This document shows positions 1 to 7,402 of a DNA stretch of 64,000 nucleotides, one piece after another; position 1 is the stretch's first letter, and every line of letters starts with the position of its first letter. Source of the DNA: CAVXYG01 sp963766005 (GTDB lineage Bacteria; Actinomycetota; Actinomycetes; S36-B12; GCA-2699445); the NCBI GenBank assembly GCA_963766005.1, contig CAVXYG010000009.1, positions 1 to 64,000 on the forward strand, read 5' to 3'. The notes under the pieces are model-generated. The model saw nothing but the letters and a program-made list of their open reading frames with translations. It was not told where the DNA came from and did no database searches. The translations under genes were made by a program, and so were the position numbers.

Positions 1-17
1 AGTTGCTGCGGGCAGGG

Positions 18-340
18 TTAGGGCGTTCCCACCAAGTACGTGATCAGACCAGCGAAGGCATGCCGCACGGCAAACCGCACACGAGCAAGGGTGGTCACAG
101 CCCCGGAGGCCCTCCGATGAACGCGGTCCGCGGGAAGGAGCTGGAGGCCAAGCAAGATCGATGTGGAGATCACCGCCCACGACGTGGCAGACCCCAGGAC
201 TGTCGGCACCTCCTGGCTCTGCGTCAACCACTGCGCTGTACGAGAGTAAGGACCAGGCTCGCCGCCCCAGTGACAATCTCGGGCACGAAGTACGCGAACA
301 CCTCGGGCCAGGTTGCGGCCGAGCGTCGTGAGCGGTCGCC
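18..340 (-). pseudogene. possible remnant of a membrane-protein gene
   Basis: Two minus-strand frames each give hydrophobic, membrane-like peptide. One reads ..EVFAYFVPEIVTGAASLVLTLV.. and stops near 224. The other continues with ..SWAVISTSILLGLQLLP.. and ends at a TAA at 18-20. Joined by one frameshift near 240 they would make the C-terminal part of a small multi-spanning protein. I see no convincing start codon or ribosome site, and no family is recognisable. The rest of 1-474 shows no other gene on either strand. The call rests only on hydrophobicity and could be chance. Confidence 0.22.
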
Positions 341-474
341 TTCCGTGGCATGGGACAACGCGTGATGCGGTACGGACTGCGGCACACAAAGTCCTGATAG
401 GGCTCGCGTTGCGGCCGTTCCACGCATGGAATGCACCATGGCGTCCGCCATCCGGGCCAGCCGAGACCCACGCC

Positions 475-493
475 GTGCTAGCATTGACAGCAC
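475..493. promoter_or_regulatory. candidate FitA/VapB operator
   Basis: An inverted repeat GTGCT (475-479) / AGCAC (489-493) lies directly upstream of the antitoxin gene and encloses the 8-bp palindrome TGCTAGCA (476-483). Antitoxins of the ribbon-helix-helix class normally bind such repeats over their own promoter. The role is inferred from position. The TTGACA inside it (484-489) is too close to the start codon to be a usable -35 box. Confidence 0.4.
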
Positions 494-511
494 ATGAGGG
501 AGGTGAGCGCC

Positions 512-751
512 ATGAGCGTGGTGACCATTCGCGACCTGGATCCACGGGTGAAGGCTGGCCTGCAGCGACGAGCGGCAGAACACGGCCGGTCCATGGAGGC
601 TGAGGCTCGGGCGATCCTTGCGGAAGCTGTCCTACCTCCCGGTGAAGGGCTGTTCACCGCCCTGCACCGGACGTTCGCTGACCTCGGTGGGGCGGAGCTT
701 GAGCTCCCGCCGCGGACCGCGGCCCGCCCGCCGGTGGAGTTCAGCGCGTGA
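512..751 (+). CDS. FitA/VapB-type ribbon-helix-helix antitoxin
   Basis: This is a 79-residue protein. Its N-terminus (VTIRDLDPRVKAGLQRRAAE) is a typical ribbon-helix-helix DNA-binding segment, and the C-terminal tail should wrap the partner toxin. The start at 512 is chosen over the in-frame ATG at 494 because GGAGGT lies at 499-504, about seven bases upstream of 512. The stop overlaps the toxin start in GTGA (748-751), the usual coupling of an antitoxin-toxin operon. It is expected to neutralise the PIN toxin and repress its own promoter through the repeat at 475-493. The family call is firm; FitA versus VapB naming is not. Confidence 0.85.
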   Translation: MSVVTIRDLDPRVKAGLQRRAAEHGRSMEAEARAILAEAVLPPGEGLFTALHRTFADLGGAELELPPRTAARPPVEFSA

Positions 752-1170
752 TCATCCTGGACACCAACGTCGTTTCCGAGCTGATGCGTCCGGCCGGTGA
801 CCCACGGGTGCTCAACTGGATGCGCGAGACCAGCGATGGGGACCTCGCGACCACGGCGATCACGGTCGCCGAGATCGAATACGGACTGGCAAGACTGCCC
901 GACGGATCGCGGGCCGATGCGCTGCGGACCGCCGCGGCCGGACTGTGGGAGTCCTTCGCCACAACGATCCTGCCGTTCGACGTCGCCGCGGCTCGCAACT
1001 ACGGTTCCCTGATGGCCGCGCGTGAACGTGCCGGCCGGCCGACGAGTGCTCTCGACACCCAGATCGCCGCGATCGCGAAGGTACACAAGGCCAAGGTCGC
1101 CACTCGGAACGTCGCCGACTTCCAGGGCATGGGACTCAAGCTGATCGACCCGTGGGCCAACACCCGGTGA
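748..1170 (+). CDS. FitB/VapC-type PIN-domain ribonuclease toxin
   Basis: This 140-residue protein is the usual length for a PIN-domain toxin. The acidic residues expected to bind Mg2+ are visible: Asp5 in ILDTN, Glu42 in AEIEYG, Asp103 in ALDTQ and Asp124 in NVADF. Such toxins cut RNA, often tRNA or rRNA; the target here is unknown. Translation starts at a GTG that overlaps the antitoxin stop by four bases, so the two are translated together. All catalytic positions are present, so the toxin should be active. The next 284 bases, up to the operator at 1455, contain no gene I can support. Confidence 0.9.
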   Translation: MIILDTNVVSELMRPAGDPRVLNWMRETSDGDLATTAITVAEIEYGLARLPDGSRADALRTAAAGLWESFATTILPFDVAAARNYGSLMAARERAGRPTSALDTQIAAIAKVHKAKVATRNVADFQGMGLKLIDPWANTR

Positions 1171-1454
1171 CTACGCCCCGGAGATCGCCCGCGATCTTGG
1201 CCAGGACCAGTCCTCCTGACCCGGGCCGAACGGCGCCGCTGACACATCCGGCGCATGCCCGATGCGGACTACCGGGCCATCCTGCAGAACGCCAGCCCAG
1301 CCTCAAGGACACGCATGGCGCCACCCGCGGCATACCGGCTCCGCGAGCGGACGCACCGTTGAGGTGAGCGAGCGTCGCGGGCATGCCCACTCCGCCACCG
1401 CCGTTTCGCGGTGTGGTGACGGTCGGCGCCTTCTTGCCAGCAACTCCTGAGTGC

Positions 1455-1468
1455 GCCACAATTGTGGC
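1455..1468. promoter_or_regulatory. perfect 14-bp palindrome, candidate Phd/RelB operator
   Basis: GCCACAATTGTGGC is identical to its reverse complement and ends two bases before the antitoxin ATG at 1470. No room remains for a Shine-Dalgarno site, so the mRNA may be leaderless or the palindrome may span the transcription start. Autorepression by the antitoxin is the obvious role, inferred from position and symmetry. Confidence 0.6.
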
Positions 1469-1469
1469 C

Positions 1470-1736
1470 ATGAGCATCCAGTCGTTGCGGGAAGTTCGTG
1501 ACCACTTCAGCGAGGTCGTGGACCGGGTCGAGCAGGAGCATGAGCGGGTCACGGTGACGCGCAATGGGCGCGCGGCGGCCGTGATCCTGAGCCCGGAGGA
1601 CCTGGCCCAGCTCGAGGAGACCCTCGATGTGCTGTCCGACCCCGATGCGCTGGCCGATATCCGCGAGGCTGATGCCGCCTACCGCAGCGGTGACGTCGTC
1701 CGCGGTGTGGACGCTGTGCGCGCCCTGCGCCCGTGA
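1470..1736 (+). CDS. Phd/YefM-RelB-type antitoxin
   Basis: An 88-residue protein beginning MSIQSLREVRDHFSEVVDRV, with the ITVTRNGRAAAVI-like strand typical of the Phd/YefM fold (here VTVTRNGRAAAVILSPEDL). The acidic C-terminal half is expected to cover the toxin active site. A longer frame opens at 1383, but homology-like sequence begins only at 1470. The stop overlaps the next gene in GTGA (1733-1736). With the palindrome at 1455-1468 it forms a self-contained, probably autoregulated module. This is the second TA unit within 1.5 kb, suggesting an accessory patch. Confidence 0.87.
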   Translation: MSIQSLREVRDHFSEVVDRVEQEHERVTVTRNGRAAAVILSPEDLAQLEETLDVLSDPDALADIREADAAYRSGDVVRGVDAVRALRP

Positions 1737-2014
1737 CCAGCGAGGACCTCCACGAGCTGGTCGTCACACCGCCCGCAGCCCGCGCGATCCAGGCGGGGCT
1801 GCCTGAGCCCGTCGCCGCAGCGGTGATCGAGTTCCTCACCGGGGCCCTGATCCGCGATCCCCGACGCGTGGGCAAACCCCTGCGCGGCGACCTCGCCGGC
1901 CTCCATTCAGCACGGCGCGGCACCTACCGCGTGCTGTACCGGATCAACGACACCACCCGCGAGGTCGTCGTTGTCCGCATCGACCACCGGCGCGACGCCT
2001 ACCGACCACGCTGA
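1733..2014 (+). CDS. RelE/ParE-superfamily toxin
   Basis: A 93-residue basic protein with the compact RelE fold signature: ..RDPRRVGKPLRGDLAGLHSARRGTYRVLYRI.. followed by VVVVRIDHRRDAYRPR. RelE proteins cleave mRNA at the ribosomal A site using Arg/Lys/Tyr residues. The RGTYRVLYRI strand and the C-terminal RIDHRRDAY motif supply plausible equivalents. The GTG start overlaps the antitoxin stop by four bases. Length and pairing are normal, so it is probably intact. 2015-2227 holds no recognisable gene. Confidence 0.88.
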   Translation: MTSEDLHELVVTPPAARAIQAGLPEPVAAAVIEFLTGALIRDPRRVGKPLRGDLAGLHSARRGTYRVLYRINDTTREVVVVRIDHRRDAYRPR

Positions 2015-2227
2015 CCAAGGGACTCGGTGCACTGCCCGAGTCGCGCCCGCACAGCAGTCTTCGGCTTCCCGGCACCGCGTCACATCGCCGCGTAGCGGGC
2101 ACTGTGAGCCTGAGGAGTGCGGAGTGCGGATCCGACGTCAAGTCAGAAGGGTGCGTGGCCGGATGGTCTGCGCAGCGGTGGGCGAGGAGTCCCCTGGCGC
2201 CTCTCCACCCGCAGACGCAACAGCTTC

Positions 2228-2252
2228 GCTCAACGGCGCTGCGCCGCTGAGC
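2228..2252 (-). terminator. hairpin downstream of mscL
   Basis: GCTCAACGGCG and CGCCGCTGAGC form 11-bp arms with one mismatch around a 3-base loop, 15 bases past the mscL stop on the minus strand. No T-run follows, as is common in GC-rich actinobacteria. Confidence 0.5.
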
Positions 2253-2267
2253 GGGCCCTCGGCGCGG

Positions 2268-2690
2268 CTACGCCCCTGGGTCGGACACGGACCTGTCGGC
2301 GGAGGGTCCGCGATCGGCCAACAGATCGCGGATCTCCCGCAGGAGCGCCACCTCTTTGGCCTCCAGCTCTGCGGGGGTGTCATGGGTCTGCAGGAACTTC
2401 TCCCGGTACTTGTTCATCGGCATGACGAAGATGAAGTAGACCACGGCAGCGGTGATCAGGAACGTGATGATCGCGTTGATCATCAGCGCGAAATCGATGA
2501 CCTGGCCATTGATCGTGACCGTGCCCCCCAACTCGTCGGCCGATCCGCCCAGGATCACCCGGACGATCGGCTCGATCAATCCCTGGGCGAACGCGTTGAC
2601 CAGCGCCGTGAACGCGGCGCCGACCACGACCGCCACTGCGAGGTCGATGACGTTGCCGCGCAGGATGAAGTCCCGAAACCCCTTGACCAT
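2268..2690 (-). CDS. mscL: large-conductance mechanosensitive channel MscL
   Basis: A 140-residue protein, the normal MscL length. It opens MVKGFRDFILRGNVIDLAVA, the conserved amphipathic N-helix and start of TM1. TM1 (about 15-40) carries the small-residue packing face, a periplasmic loop follows, TM2 is at about 66-92, and a charged cytoplasmic helix closes the chain. It forms a homopentamer in the plasma membrane that opens under tension to release solutes during osmotic downshock. The ATG at 2690 is preceded by GGAGGG. A divergent DUF2505 gene starts 96 bases away. The call is firm. Confidence 0.96.
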   Translation of the reverse strand: MVKGFRDFILRGNVIDLAVAVVVGAAFTALVNAFAQGLIEPIVRVILGGSADELGGTVTINGQVIDFALMINAIITFLITAAVVYFIFVMPMNKYREKFLQTHDTPAELEAKEVALLREIRDLLADRGPSADRSVSDPGA

Positions 2691-2786
2691 GCTGATCCCT
2701 CCGGAGAACTGCCGAAATACTATGCCGTGGGCGATCCAGGGCAAACTCCCCCTGCGAACCGCACCCGGGCGCAGCACACTGGTGCG

Positions 2787-3299
2787 ATGAAGCACATGTC
2801 GACCTTCCGCGGCATCGCACCCGACGCGGTCTACGCCGAGCTCACCACCACCGACTTCCTGCTGGCGTTTGCCGAGGAAGTGGGGGTGGTCAGCGGGGAA
2901 CTGGACATCCGCACGTCGGCCGGGACTGAGGTCGCCGCCATGCCGTGGAGCTTCCCCACCAATCGCCCGGGCATCCCGTCGCTGGCGCGCAAGTTGCTGC
3001 CCGACGAGGTCCAGCTCGATTGGTTCCAGCAGTGGGGACCGCTCGCGGACCCGCCGATTCCCGGAACGATGAAGGTCTCCCTGCACGGCACGCCCTCCGC
3101 CACCGTGAACGCGAATGCCGAACTCGCCGCGCAAGGCGAGGACACGGTCTACACGATCGTCACGAAGACCAAGACCAGCCTCCGGTGGCCCGTGGCGGGC
3201 ACGGTCGAGAACACGCTCGACAAGGAGCTCGTCGGGTGGATCCTGCAGGTGCAGGCTCGGGTGCTCCGGCGGCGCCTCGGGCTCCCCGCCGAGCAGTAG
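2787..3299 (+). CDS. DUF2505 domain protein
   Basis: A 170-residue protein resembling the actinobacterial DUF2505 family, small proteins with a START/SRPBCC-like fold and no known function. Visible features are alternating beta strands (..GTMKVSLHGTPSATVNANAEL..), a conserved W-rich centre (LDWFQQWGPL) and a long C-terminal helix (ELVGWILQVQARVLRRRLG). There is no signal peptide or membrane span. The reading frame is open far upstream, but only sequence from the ATG at 2787 looks like protein. It is transcribed divergently from mscL and converges on the lipoprotein gene with a 25-base gap. Confidence 0.7.
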   Translation: MKHMSTFRGIAPDAVYAELTTTDFLLAFAEEVGVVSGELDIRTSAGTEVAAMPWSFPTNRPGIPSLARKLLPDEVQLDWFQQWGPLADPPIPGTMKVSLHGTPSATVNANAELAAQGEDTVYTIVTKTKTSLRWPVAGTVENTLDKELVGWILQVQARVLRRRLGLPAEQ

Positions 3300-3324
3300 C
3301 GGCCTCAGGCCGCGCGGCCTGGAT

Positions 3325-3858
3325 TCAGCGCATCGCGGTCCGCATGGAGTCCAGGACGGCCCCGCATGCCTTCGCAGCGGCGGCGTACTCCCCCTCGGCC
3401 GCGAGTTCGCCGGCGCGCTGATAGTCGGTCGCCCACTGCTCGATGATCACCGGCGTGATCCCCGCCCCGACCGTGACGCGTGCCGCCCGGTCGAGGTACT
3501 CATCCGAGCAGGCCTGGAATGCGCTGGGATCGGCCTGCTGGTCGGGCAGGCTGCGCGGGGTCTGCGGTTGCGGCGGCGCCGTCGGCCCCGGGGCTTGCGG
3601 AGTGGCTGCCGCAGCGCCGGGCGTGGTGATCGCGGTCGACGGGGCGGCCGGGCCAGTCGACCGCGTCGGATCGGTGCTCGGCATCCCGGAGGGCAACGCG
3701 CTCGGTGTCGCGCTGGTCGACGGCGTCGCGGATCGGCTGTCCGCACTCGTTGACTGCCGAGGTTCTGCGCCCACTCCGCCGGTGCCGGTGGTGCAACCCA
3801 CCAGCCCGCCGAAGCCCAACGCGACGGCCACAACGGCTGTCCCCCAGCGGATCCCCAT
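3325..3858 (-). CDS. putative secreted lipoprotein
   Basis: A 177-residue protein with a lipoprotein signal: a hydrophobic stretch and the lipobox LVGC, so it should be lipidated and anchored outside the membrane. A long Ser/Thr/Pro/Ala-rich linker follows, then a C-terminal domain of about 70 residues with two Cys (ACSDEYLD.., AKACGAVLD) that may form a disulfide. I do not recognise that domain. An in-frame GTG at 3867 would add three residues; ATG 3858 is preferred because AGGGTGG precedes it. The upstream region (3859-4125) carries the DnaA-box-like cluster. Confidence 0.7.
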   Translation of the reverse strand: MGIRWGTAVVAVALGFGGLVGCTTGTGGVGAEPRQSTSADSRSATPSTSATPSALPSGMPSTDPTRSTGPAAPSTAITTPGAAAATPQAPGPTAPPQPQTPRSLPDQQADPSAFQACSDEYLDRAARVTVGAGITPVIIEQWATDYQRAGELAAEGEYAAAAKACGAVLDSMRTAMR

Positions 3859-3915
3859 AACGACCACCCTAGGTCAGGCGACACCGAGGCTGTGCACCTG
3901 CGCAATCGCTCGCCG

Positions 3916-4044
3916 CAATCCACAGGAAGACCCTGGTATCCACAAGGATCTGTGGACGGATATCTCCGCTATGCCGGAATTGCCCGATTTGTTTCCACAG
4001 GCCCATCCACACACCGCCGCGCGTGGAGCCCCATGTTATCCACA
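3916..4044. promoter_or_regulatory. cluster of DnaA-box-like sites away from oriC
   Basis: Five same-strand 9-mers resemble the DnaA box TTATCCACA: 3916-3924 (two mismatches), 3936-3944 (one), 3991-3999 (two), 4003-4011 (two) and 4036-4044 (perfect). They occupy the space between two divergent genes, roughly 24 kb from dnaA. The perfect box is the only exact consensus copy I found in the window; the oriC copies are degenerate. Role unproven: titration, regulation of the flanking genes, or chance in a TCCACA-rich stretch. Confidence 0.45.
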
Positions 4045-4125
4045 GCCCGACCGCCCTGGTTGGGGACAACGAGACCGAACGGCGGCGAGTCTGGCGACTT
4101 ACGCTGAAGACGACGGAGGTGGGTC

Positions 4126-5728
4126 ATGCGAGCAGGATCGCGGCCACTAGCTGCCTTGGCGCTCGCCGGTGCCGTTGCGCTGGCGGGGTGCTCGGTGTCG
4201 ACTAGATCGGCACCCGCAGGCCCGACCGACCTGGAGCCGTTCCTTACCCAGGACGTGCGGTGGGACGACTGCCCCGACAGCGACGACTTCCTCGACGCCT
4301 TTCCCGCGGTGGCCCAGTGCGGCACCGTGGAGGTGCCGGTGGACTACTTCGACAGTGGCTCCCGCCGCGGTTCGATCGACATCGCGGTCGTGCGCATCCC
4401 GGCCGAGACGCCCGTCTGCCGGCTCCCTGCTGGTGAACCCTGGCGGACCGGGTGCGTCGGGTGTGGACCATGTTGCCGCCAACGCGCAGGCCCTGCGCAG
4501 CGCGCTGCCCGGGTACGACATCGTCGGCTTCGACCCCCGGGGCGTGGGGCGCAGTGCGGGCTTCGACTGCAAGCAGGGCACACAGACCCGGCGCGCCCTC
4601 ATCGAGTTGGATTTCACACCGGAGGACGCCGACGAGTTCGACGCCACCTTCGCCACGACCGCCGCCTACGACGAGGCGTGCCGCGACGCCAATCCGATCT
4701 GGGGCTTCCTCGGCACGAGCAGCGTTGCCCGCGATGCGTACGTCCTCTCCCGGGCGCTCGGAGACGACGGCATCAACTTCTACGGGGTCTCCTACGGCAG
4801 TGTCATCGGCTACGAGCTGCTGCGCACCTATCCCGATGCTGTGGACAGGCTGATCATCGAGTCCCCGGTGGATCCGGCCGTGGCGGAGGTGCTGGCGGAG
4901 CAGTTGGCCGCCTTCAACACCAAGATCGAGGAATTGCTCCGGTTGTGCGCGACACCGGACTACCTCTACTGCGGCGCGGGACGCAGCGCCGAGCAGGTGC
5001 GCGAGGAGTTCATCGCCGCGCTGCGCGACATCGAGAACCCCGAGTACCGCTCGATCTCACGCGGGGGCCCCAGCGAGTCACTGGTCTACTACGGCATGAT
5101 CCTGCCGCTGTACTTCGAATGGAGCCAGGAGTACACCAAGCTGTATCTGGACGCGGTCCACGCCCTGATCAACAACGGCGATGCCTCGAGCTTCGAGCGG
5201 TGGGGGTACCTCTACCAGGGCTACGACCCGACGTCGCGCCAGTTCTTCACCACCGACGACATCCAGGAGGTCGTCCTCTGCCTCGACGAGTCGAAGCGGC
5301 CGGAGAACACCGACATCGCCGAGGAGCGGCGCCGGGACCAGGCGGAACTGGCTTCGATCCAGAAGCGGGCCCCCTTGCTGCACGCGGTCGCGTTCAGCGA
5401 GGCCTACCTCGACGACGATCGAGCCTTCGAGCCGTGCTCGTACGCACAAGTTGCGTTCGCCGACGCCGGCGTCCCCGACCCGCTGCCCGAGCCCGAGCCG
5501 GTGGCCAATCCCGGACAGGTGCCGGTGCTGGTGCTCGGAGTCAGCGGCGACACAGCGACTCCGTATGCGTGGTCCAGCACTGTCGCGCGGGCACTTGAGG
5601 CGCCCCTGATCACCCAGGACACGACCGGGCACGGCGTCTACGTCGACTCCGGCAACAGCTGCACGCAGGCGGTCGTGGCGGACTACCTGGCCTCCGGTGC
5701 CCTGCCGCCGGCCGACGTCACCTGCTGA
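4126..5728 (+). CDS. secreted alpha/beta-hydrolase (tripeptidyl aminopeptidase-like), frameshifted
   Basis: An exported lipoprotein hydrolase of about 533 residues if repaired. The N-terminus has a signal with lipobox LAGC. The hydrolase core shows NPGGPGASG (oxyanion region), GFDPRGVGRS and the nucleophile elbow GVSYGS. The C-terminal TAP-like domain has the acid in GVSGDTATPY and the His in TTGHGVY. Such enzymes release short peptides from the N-terminus of substrates outside the cell. The frame shifts by +1: removing one C from CCC at 4411-4413 restores ..AETPSAGSLLVNPGGPG... The stretch after the break is fully conserved, so a sequence error is more likely than decay. Confidence 0.85.
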
Positions 5729-5928
5729 GCAGGGGAGTCCCGCCGATCGCTGAGGGCGGTCGACGCACTACCGGCCGTGCGCTCGAAGGAAGCGATGGGC
5801 GGCGTCACGCAGCCGGTGTGATGGCGCCGAAGTGGCCGGTGAGGAGGCCGGACCGGTTCTCGACGGGACTCGCACTGCTGTCGATGGCTCAGAGGCACCC
5901 GACCGGGCGGGCCGCACCTCGCCATCAC

Positions 5929-5965
5929 CACCACCAGCCCCACAGAGGGGCTGTGGCTGGTGGTG
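5929..5965 (-). terminator. hairpin overlapping the 3' end of tRNA-Leu
   Basis: CACCACCAG (5929-5937) pairs with CTGGTGGTG (5957-5965), and inside it CCACAG (5940-5945) pairs with CTGTGG (5951-5956), leaving a 2-base bulge. The outer arm includes the tRNA CCA (5961-5963). It may end transcription or guide 3' processing. There is no T-run. The rest of 5729-5928 holds nothing I can support. Confidence 0.5.
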
Positions 5966-6047
5966 CGCGAGGGGGGAGTTGAACCCCCACGTCCTTGCGG
6001 ACACACGGACCTGAACCGTGCGCGTCTGCCTATTCCGCCACTCGCGC
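5961..6047 (-). tRNA. tRNA-Leu(CAG)
   Basis: On the minus strand the acceptor arms GCGCGAG and CTCGCGC pair perfectly and an encoded CCA ends the gene. The anticodon loop reads TTCAGGT between ACGG and CCGT, giving anticodon CAG, which reads CUG. The 87-nt length and the long variable arm (GTGTCCGCAAGGACGT) are those of a class II leucine tRNA, and the T-loop GTTCAAC is present. Confidence 0.95.
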
Positions 6048-6231
6048 CTGCACCTGCCCCGAGGGGCACGGGTGCCAGGATATCACCGCCGAGCACGGGT
6101 CGGCGTCGCCCGGATGACGTCCCCGGCGGCCTCCGCCCTGCCGCCACTGGGACGAAGATCGCCATTCATCGTGTCCGTGCGACTACGATCAAGGCCATTG
6201 GCACTCCGTCCGACCACGCGGGAGGCGCATC

Positions 6232-6924
6232 GTGGGCCTGCTGGACAACTTCGAGCAACGGCTCGACCAGTTGGTGAATGGCCCTTTCCAGCGCGCCTTC
6301 AAAGACGTTGTGGAACCTGTGGAGATCGCCTCCCGGATCACCAAGGAGATGGACAAGCGGTCCGCCATCATCAGCCGCGGCCGCACCGTCGTCCCCAACG
6401 CCTTCACCGTGGAACTGTCCTCCCACGACTTCGAGCGCCTCAGCGAACTCGTGGAGGCAATCCGGTTCGAACTCATGGGCGTGGTCCGGCAGCACGCCAT
6501 GGACCAGCGCTACACGTTCCTCGGCAACATCAAGGTGGATCTGGAAGAGGACCCGACGCTGGACACCGGAGTGTTCCGGGTGCGCAGCGAGACGCTGCCG
6601 GACGCGCACCCGCCGCAGCAGCCGTCGGTCGCCGCGACGCCTGAGTACGCCGGTCACCCGCACCTCCTGCTCGGCGGCACGACCTATCCCCTGACGAAGT
6701 CCCGCACGCGGCTGGGTCGGGGCACCGGAGTGGATATCCCCGTCGATGATGCCGGCGTGAGCCGCGCCCACGCCGAGATCGTGCTGGGCATCCCGCCAAT
6801 CGTGCGCGACCTGGGGTCCACCAACGGCACAGCTGTGGACGGTCGCAAGGTGGCCGAGTCGCCGCTGCACGACGGCGCACAGATCACCATCGGGGGTACC
6901 ACGATGACCTTCCGGAGCGGCTGA
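6232..6924 (+). CDS. fhaA: FhaA: DUF3662 and FHA-domain protein
   Basis: A 230-residue protein. Residues 1-115 (MGLLDNFEQRLDQLVNGPFQ..) match DUF3662. Residues from about 145 form an FHA domain with GRGTGVDI, SRAHAEI and DLGSTNGT, the phosphothreonine-binding loops. FhaA proteins recognise phosphorylated partners of PknB, including the MurJ-associated pseudokinase in mycobacteria, and help control peptidoglycan synthesis. The start is GTG with GGAGG upstream. It opens the six-gene kinase operon; its stop overlaps the fhaB start by one base (TGATG). Confidence 0.93.
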   Translation: MGLLDNFEQRLDQLVNGPFQRAFKDVVEPVEIASRITKEMDKRSAIISRGRTVVPNAFTVELSSHDFERLSELVEAIRFELMGVVRQHAMDQRYTFLGNIKVDLEEDPTLDTGVFRVRSETLPDAHPPQQPSVAATPEYAGHPHLLLGGTTYPLTKSRTRLGRGTGVDIPVDDAGVSRAHAEIVLGIPPIVRDLGSTNGTAVDGRKVAESPLHDGAQITIGGTTMTFRSG

Positions 6925-7397
6925 TGTCCGAATTTGCCCTCACGATGATCCGGCTGGGGTTCCTCCTGCTGCTGTGGATCGCCGTCTTCTCCGCCATCGC
7001 CGTCCTGCGCCGCGATCTTGCCGCCCCCCGGGAGGCGCGTGCCGTGGCGGTGGCATCCAGCGCCCCGGTCGCCGGCGGGAAGTCCAGCCGCCGGGGTCGG
7101 CGCTCCAGCGGCCGGAAGCTCACCGTCGTCGAGGGCGAGTTGAAGGGCACCGCCGTTCCGCTGAGCACCTCGGTCATCACCATCGGCCGAGCCCCGGACT
7201 CCACCATCGTGCTGCGCGACGACTACGTCTCCACGCGGCACGCCAGGGTCTACCCCTCAGGCGCCGACTGGGTCGTGGAGGACCTCGGATCCACCAACGG
7301 CACCTGGGTCAACAAGACCCGAGTGGTGACCCCGACCGTGCTGGAACCCGGTCAGGACCTCCGCATCGGCCGCACCACGATGCGGATCGGGAAGTAG
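6924..7397 (+). CDS. fhaB: FhaB: membrane-anchored FHA-domain protein
   Basis: A 157-residue protein with one N-terminal membrane helix (about 8-28), a short basic linker (SSRRGRRSSGRK) and an FHA domain filling the C-terminus: GRAPDSTIVL, STRHA and DLGSTNGTWVN. FhaB (also FipA) binds phosphothreonine peptides generated by Ser/Thr kinases at the division site and membrane. It is coupled to fhaA by a 1-base overlap and followed five bases later by the phosphatase. The EGELKGTAVPLS stretch is the usual first strands of the fold. Confidence 0.93.
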   Translation: MSEFALTMIRLGFLLLLWIAVFSAIAVLRRDLAAPREARAVAVASSAPVAGGKSSRRGRRSSGRKLTVVEGELKGTAVPLSTSVITIGRAPDSTIVLRDDYVSTRHARVYPSGADWVVEDLGSTNGTWVNKTRVVTPTVLEPGQDLRIGRTTMRIGK

Positions 7398-7402
7398 CGG
7401 CT

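Noticed and set aside
484..489. Perfect TTGACA as a -35 box for the FitA operon
   Set aside because: Only 23 bases from the start codon, so a -10 would fall inside the gene.
1255..1362. 35-residue plus-strand frame MPDADYRAILQNASP..
   Set aside because: No ribosome site, no hydrophobic or conserved pattern; chance in a 284-base gap.
1971..2786. Long plus-strand frame upstream of the DUF2505 gene
   Set aside because: It covers mscL in antisense and has no protein-like composition before ATG 2787.
5960..6277. Plus-strand frame beginning MVREGGVEPPRPCGHT
   Set aside because: It is the antisense translation of tRNA-Leu, a well-known false protein.
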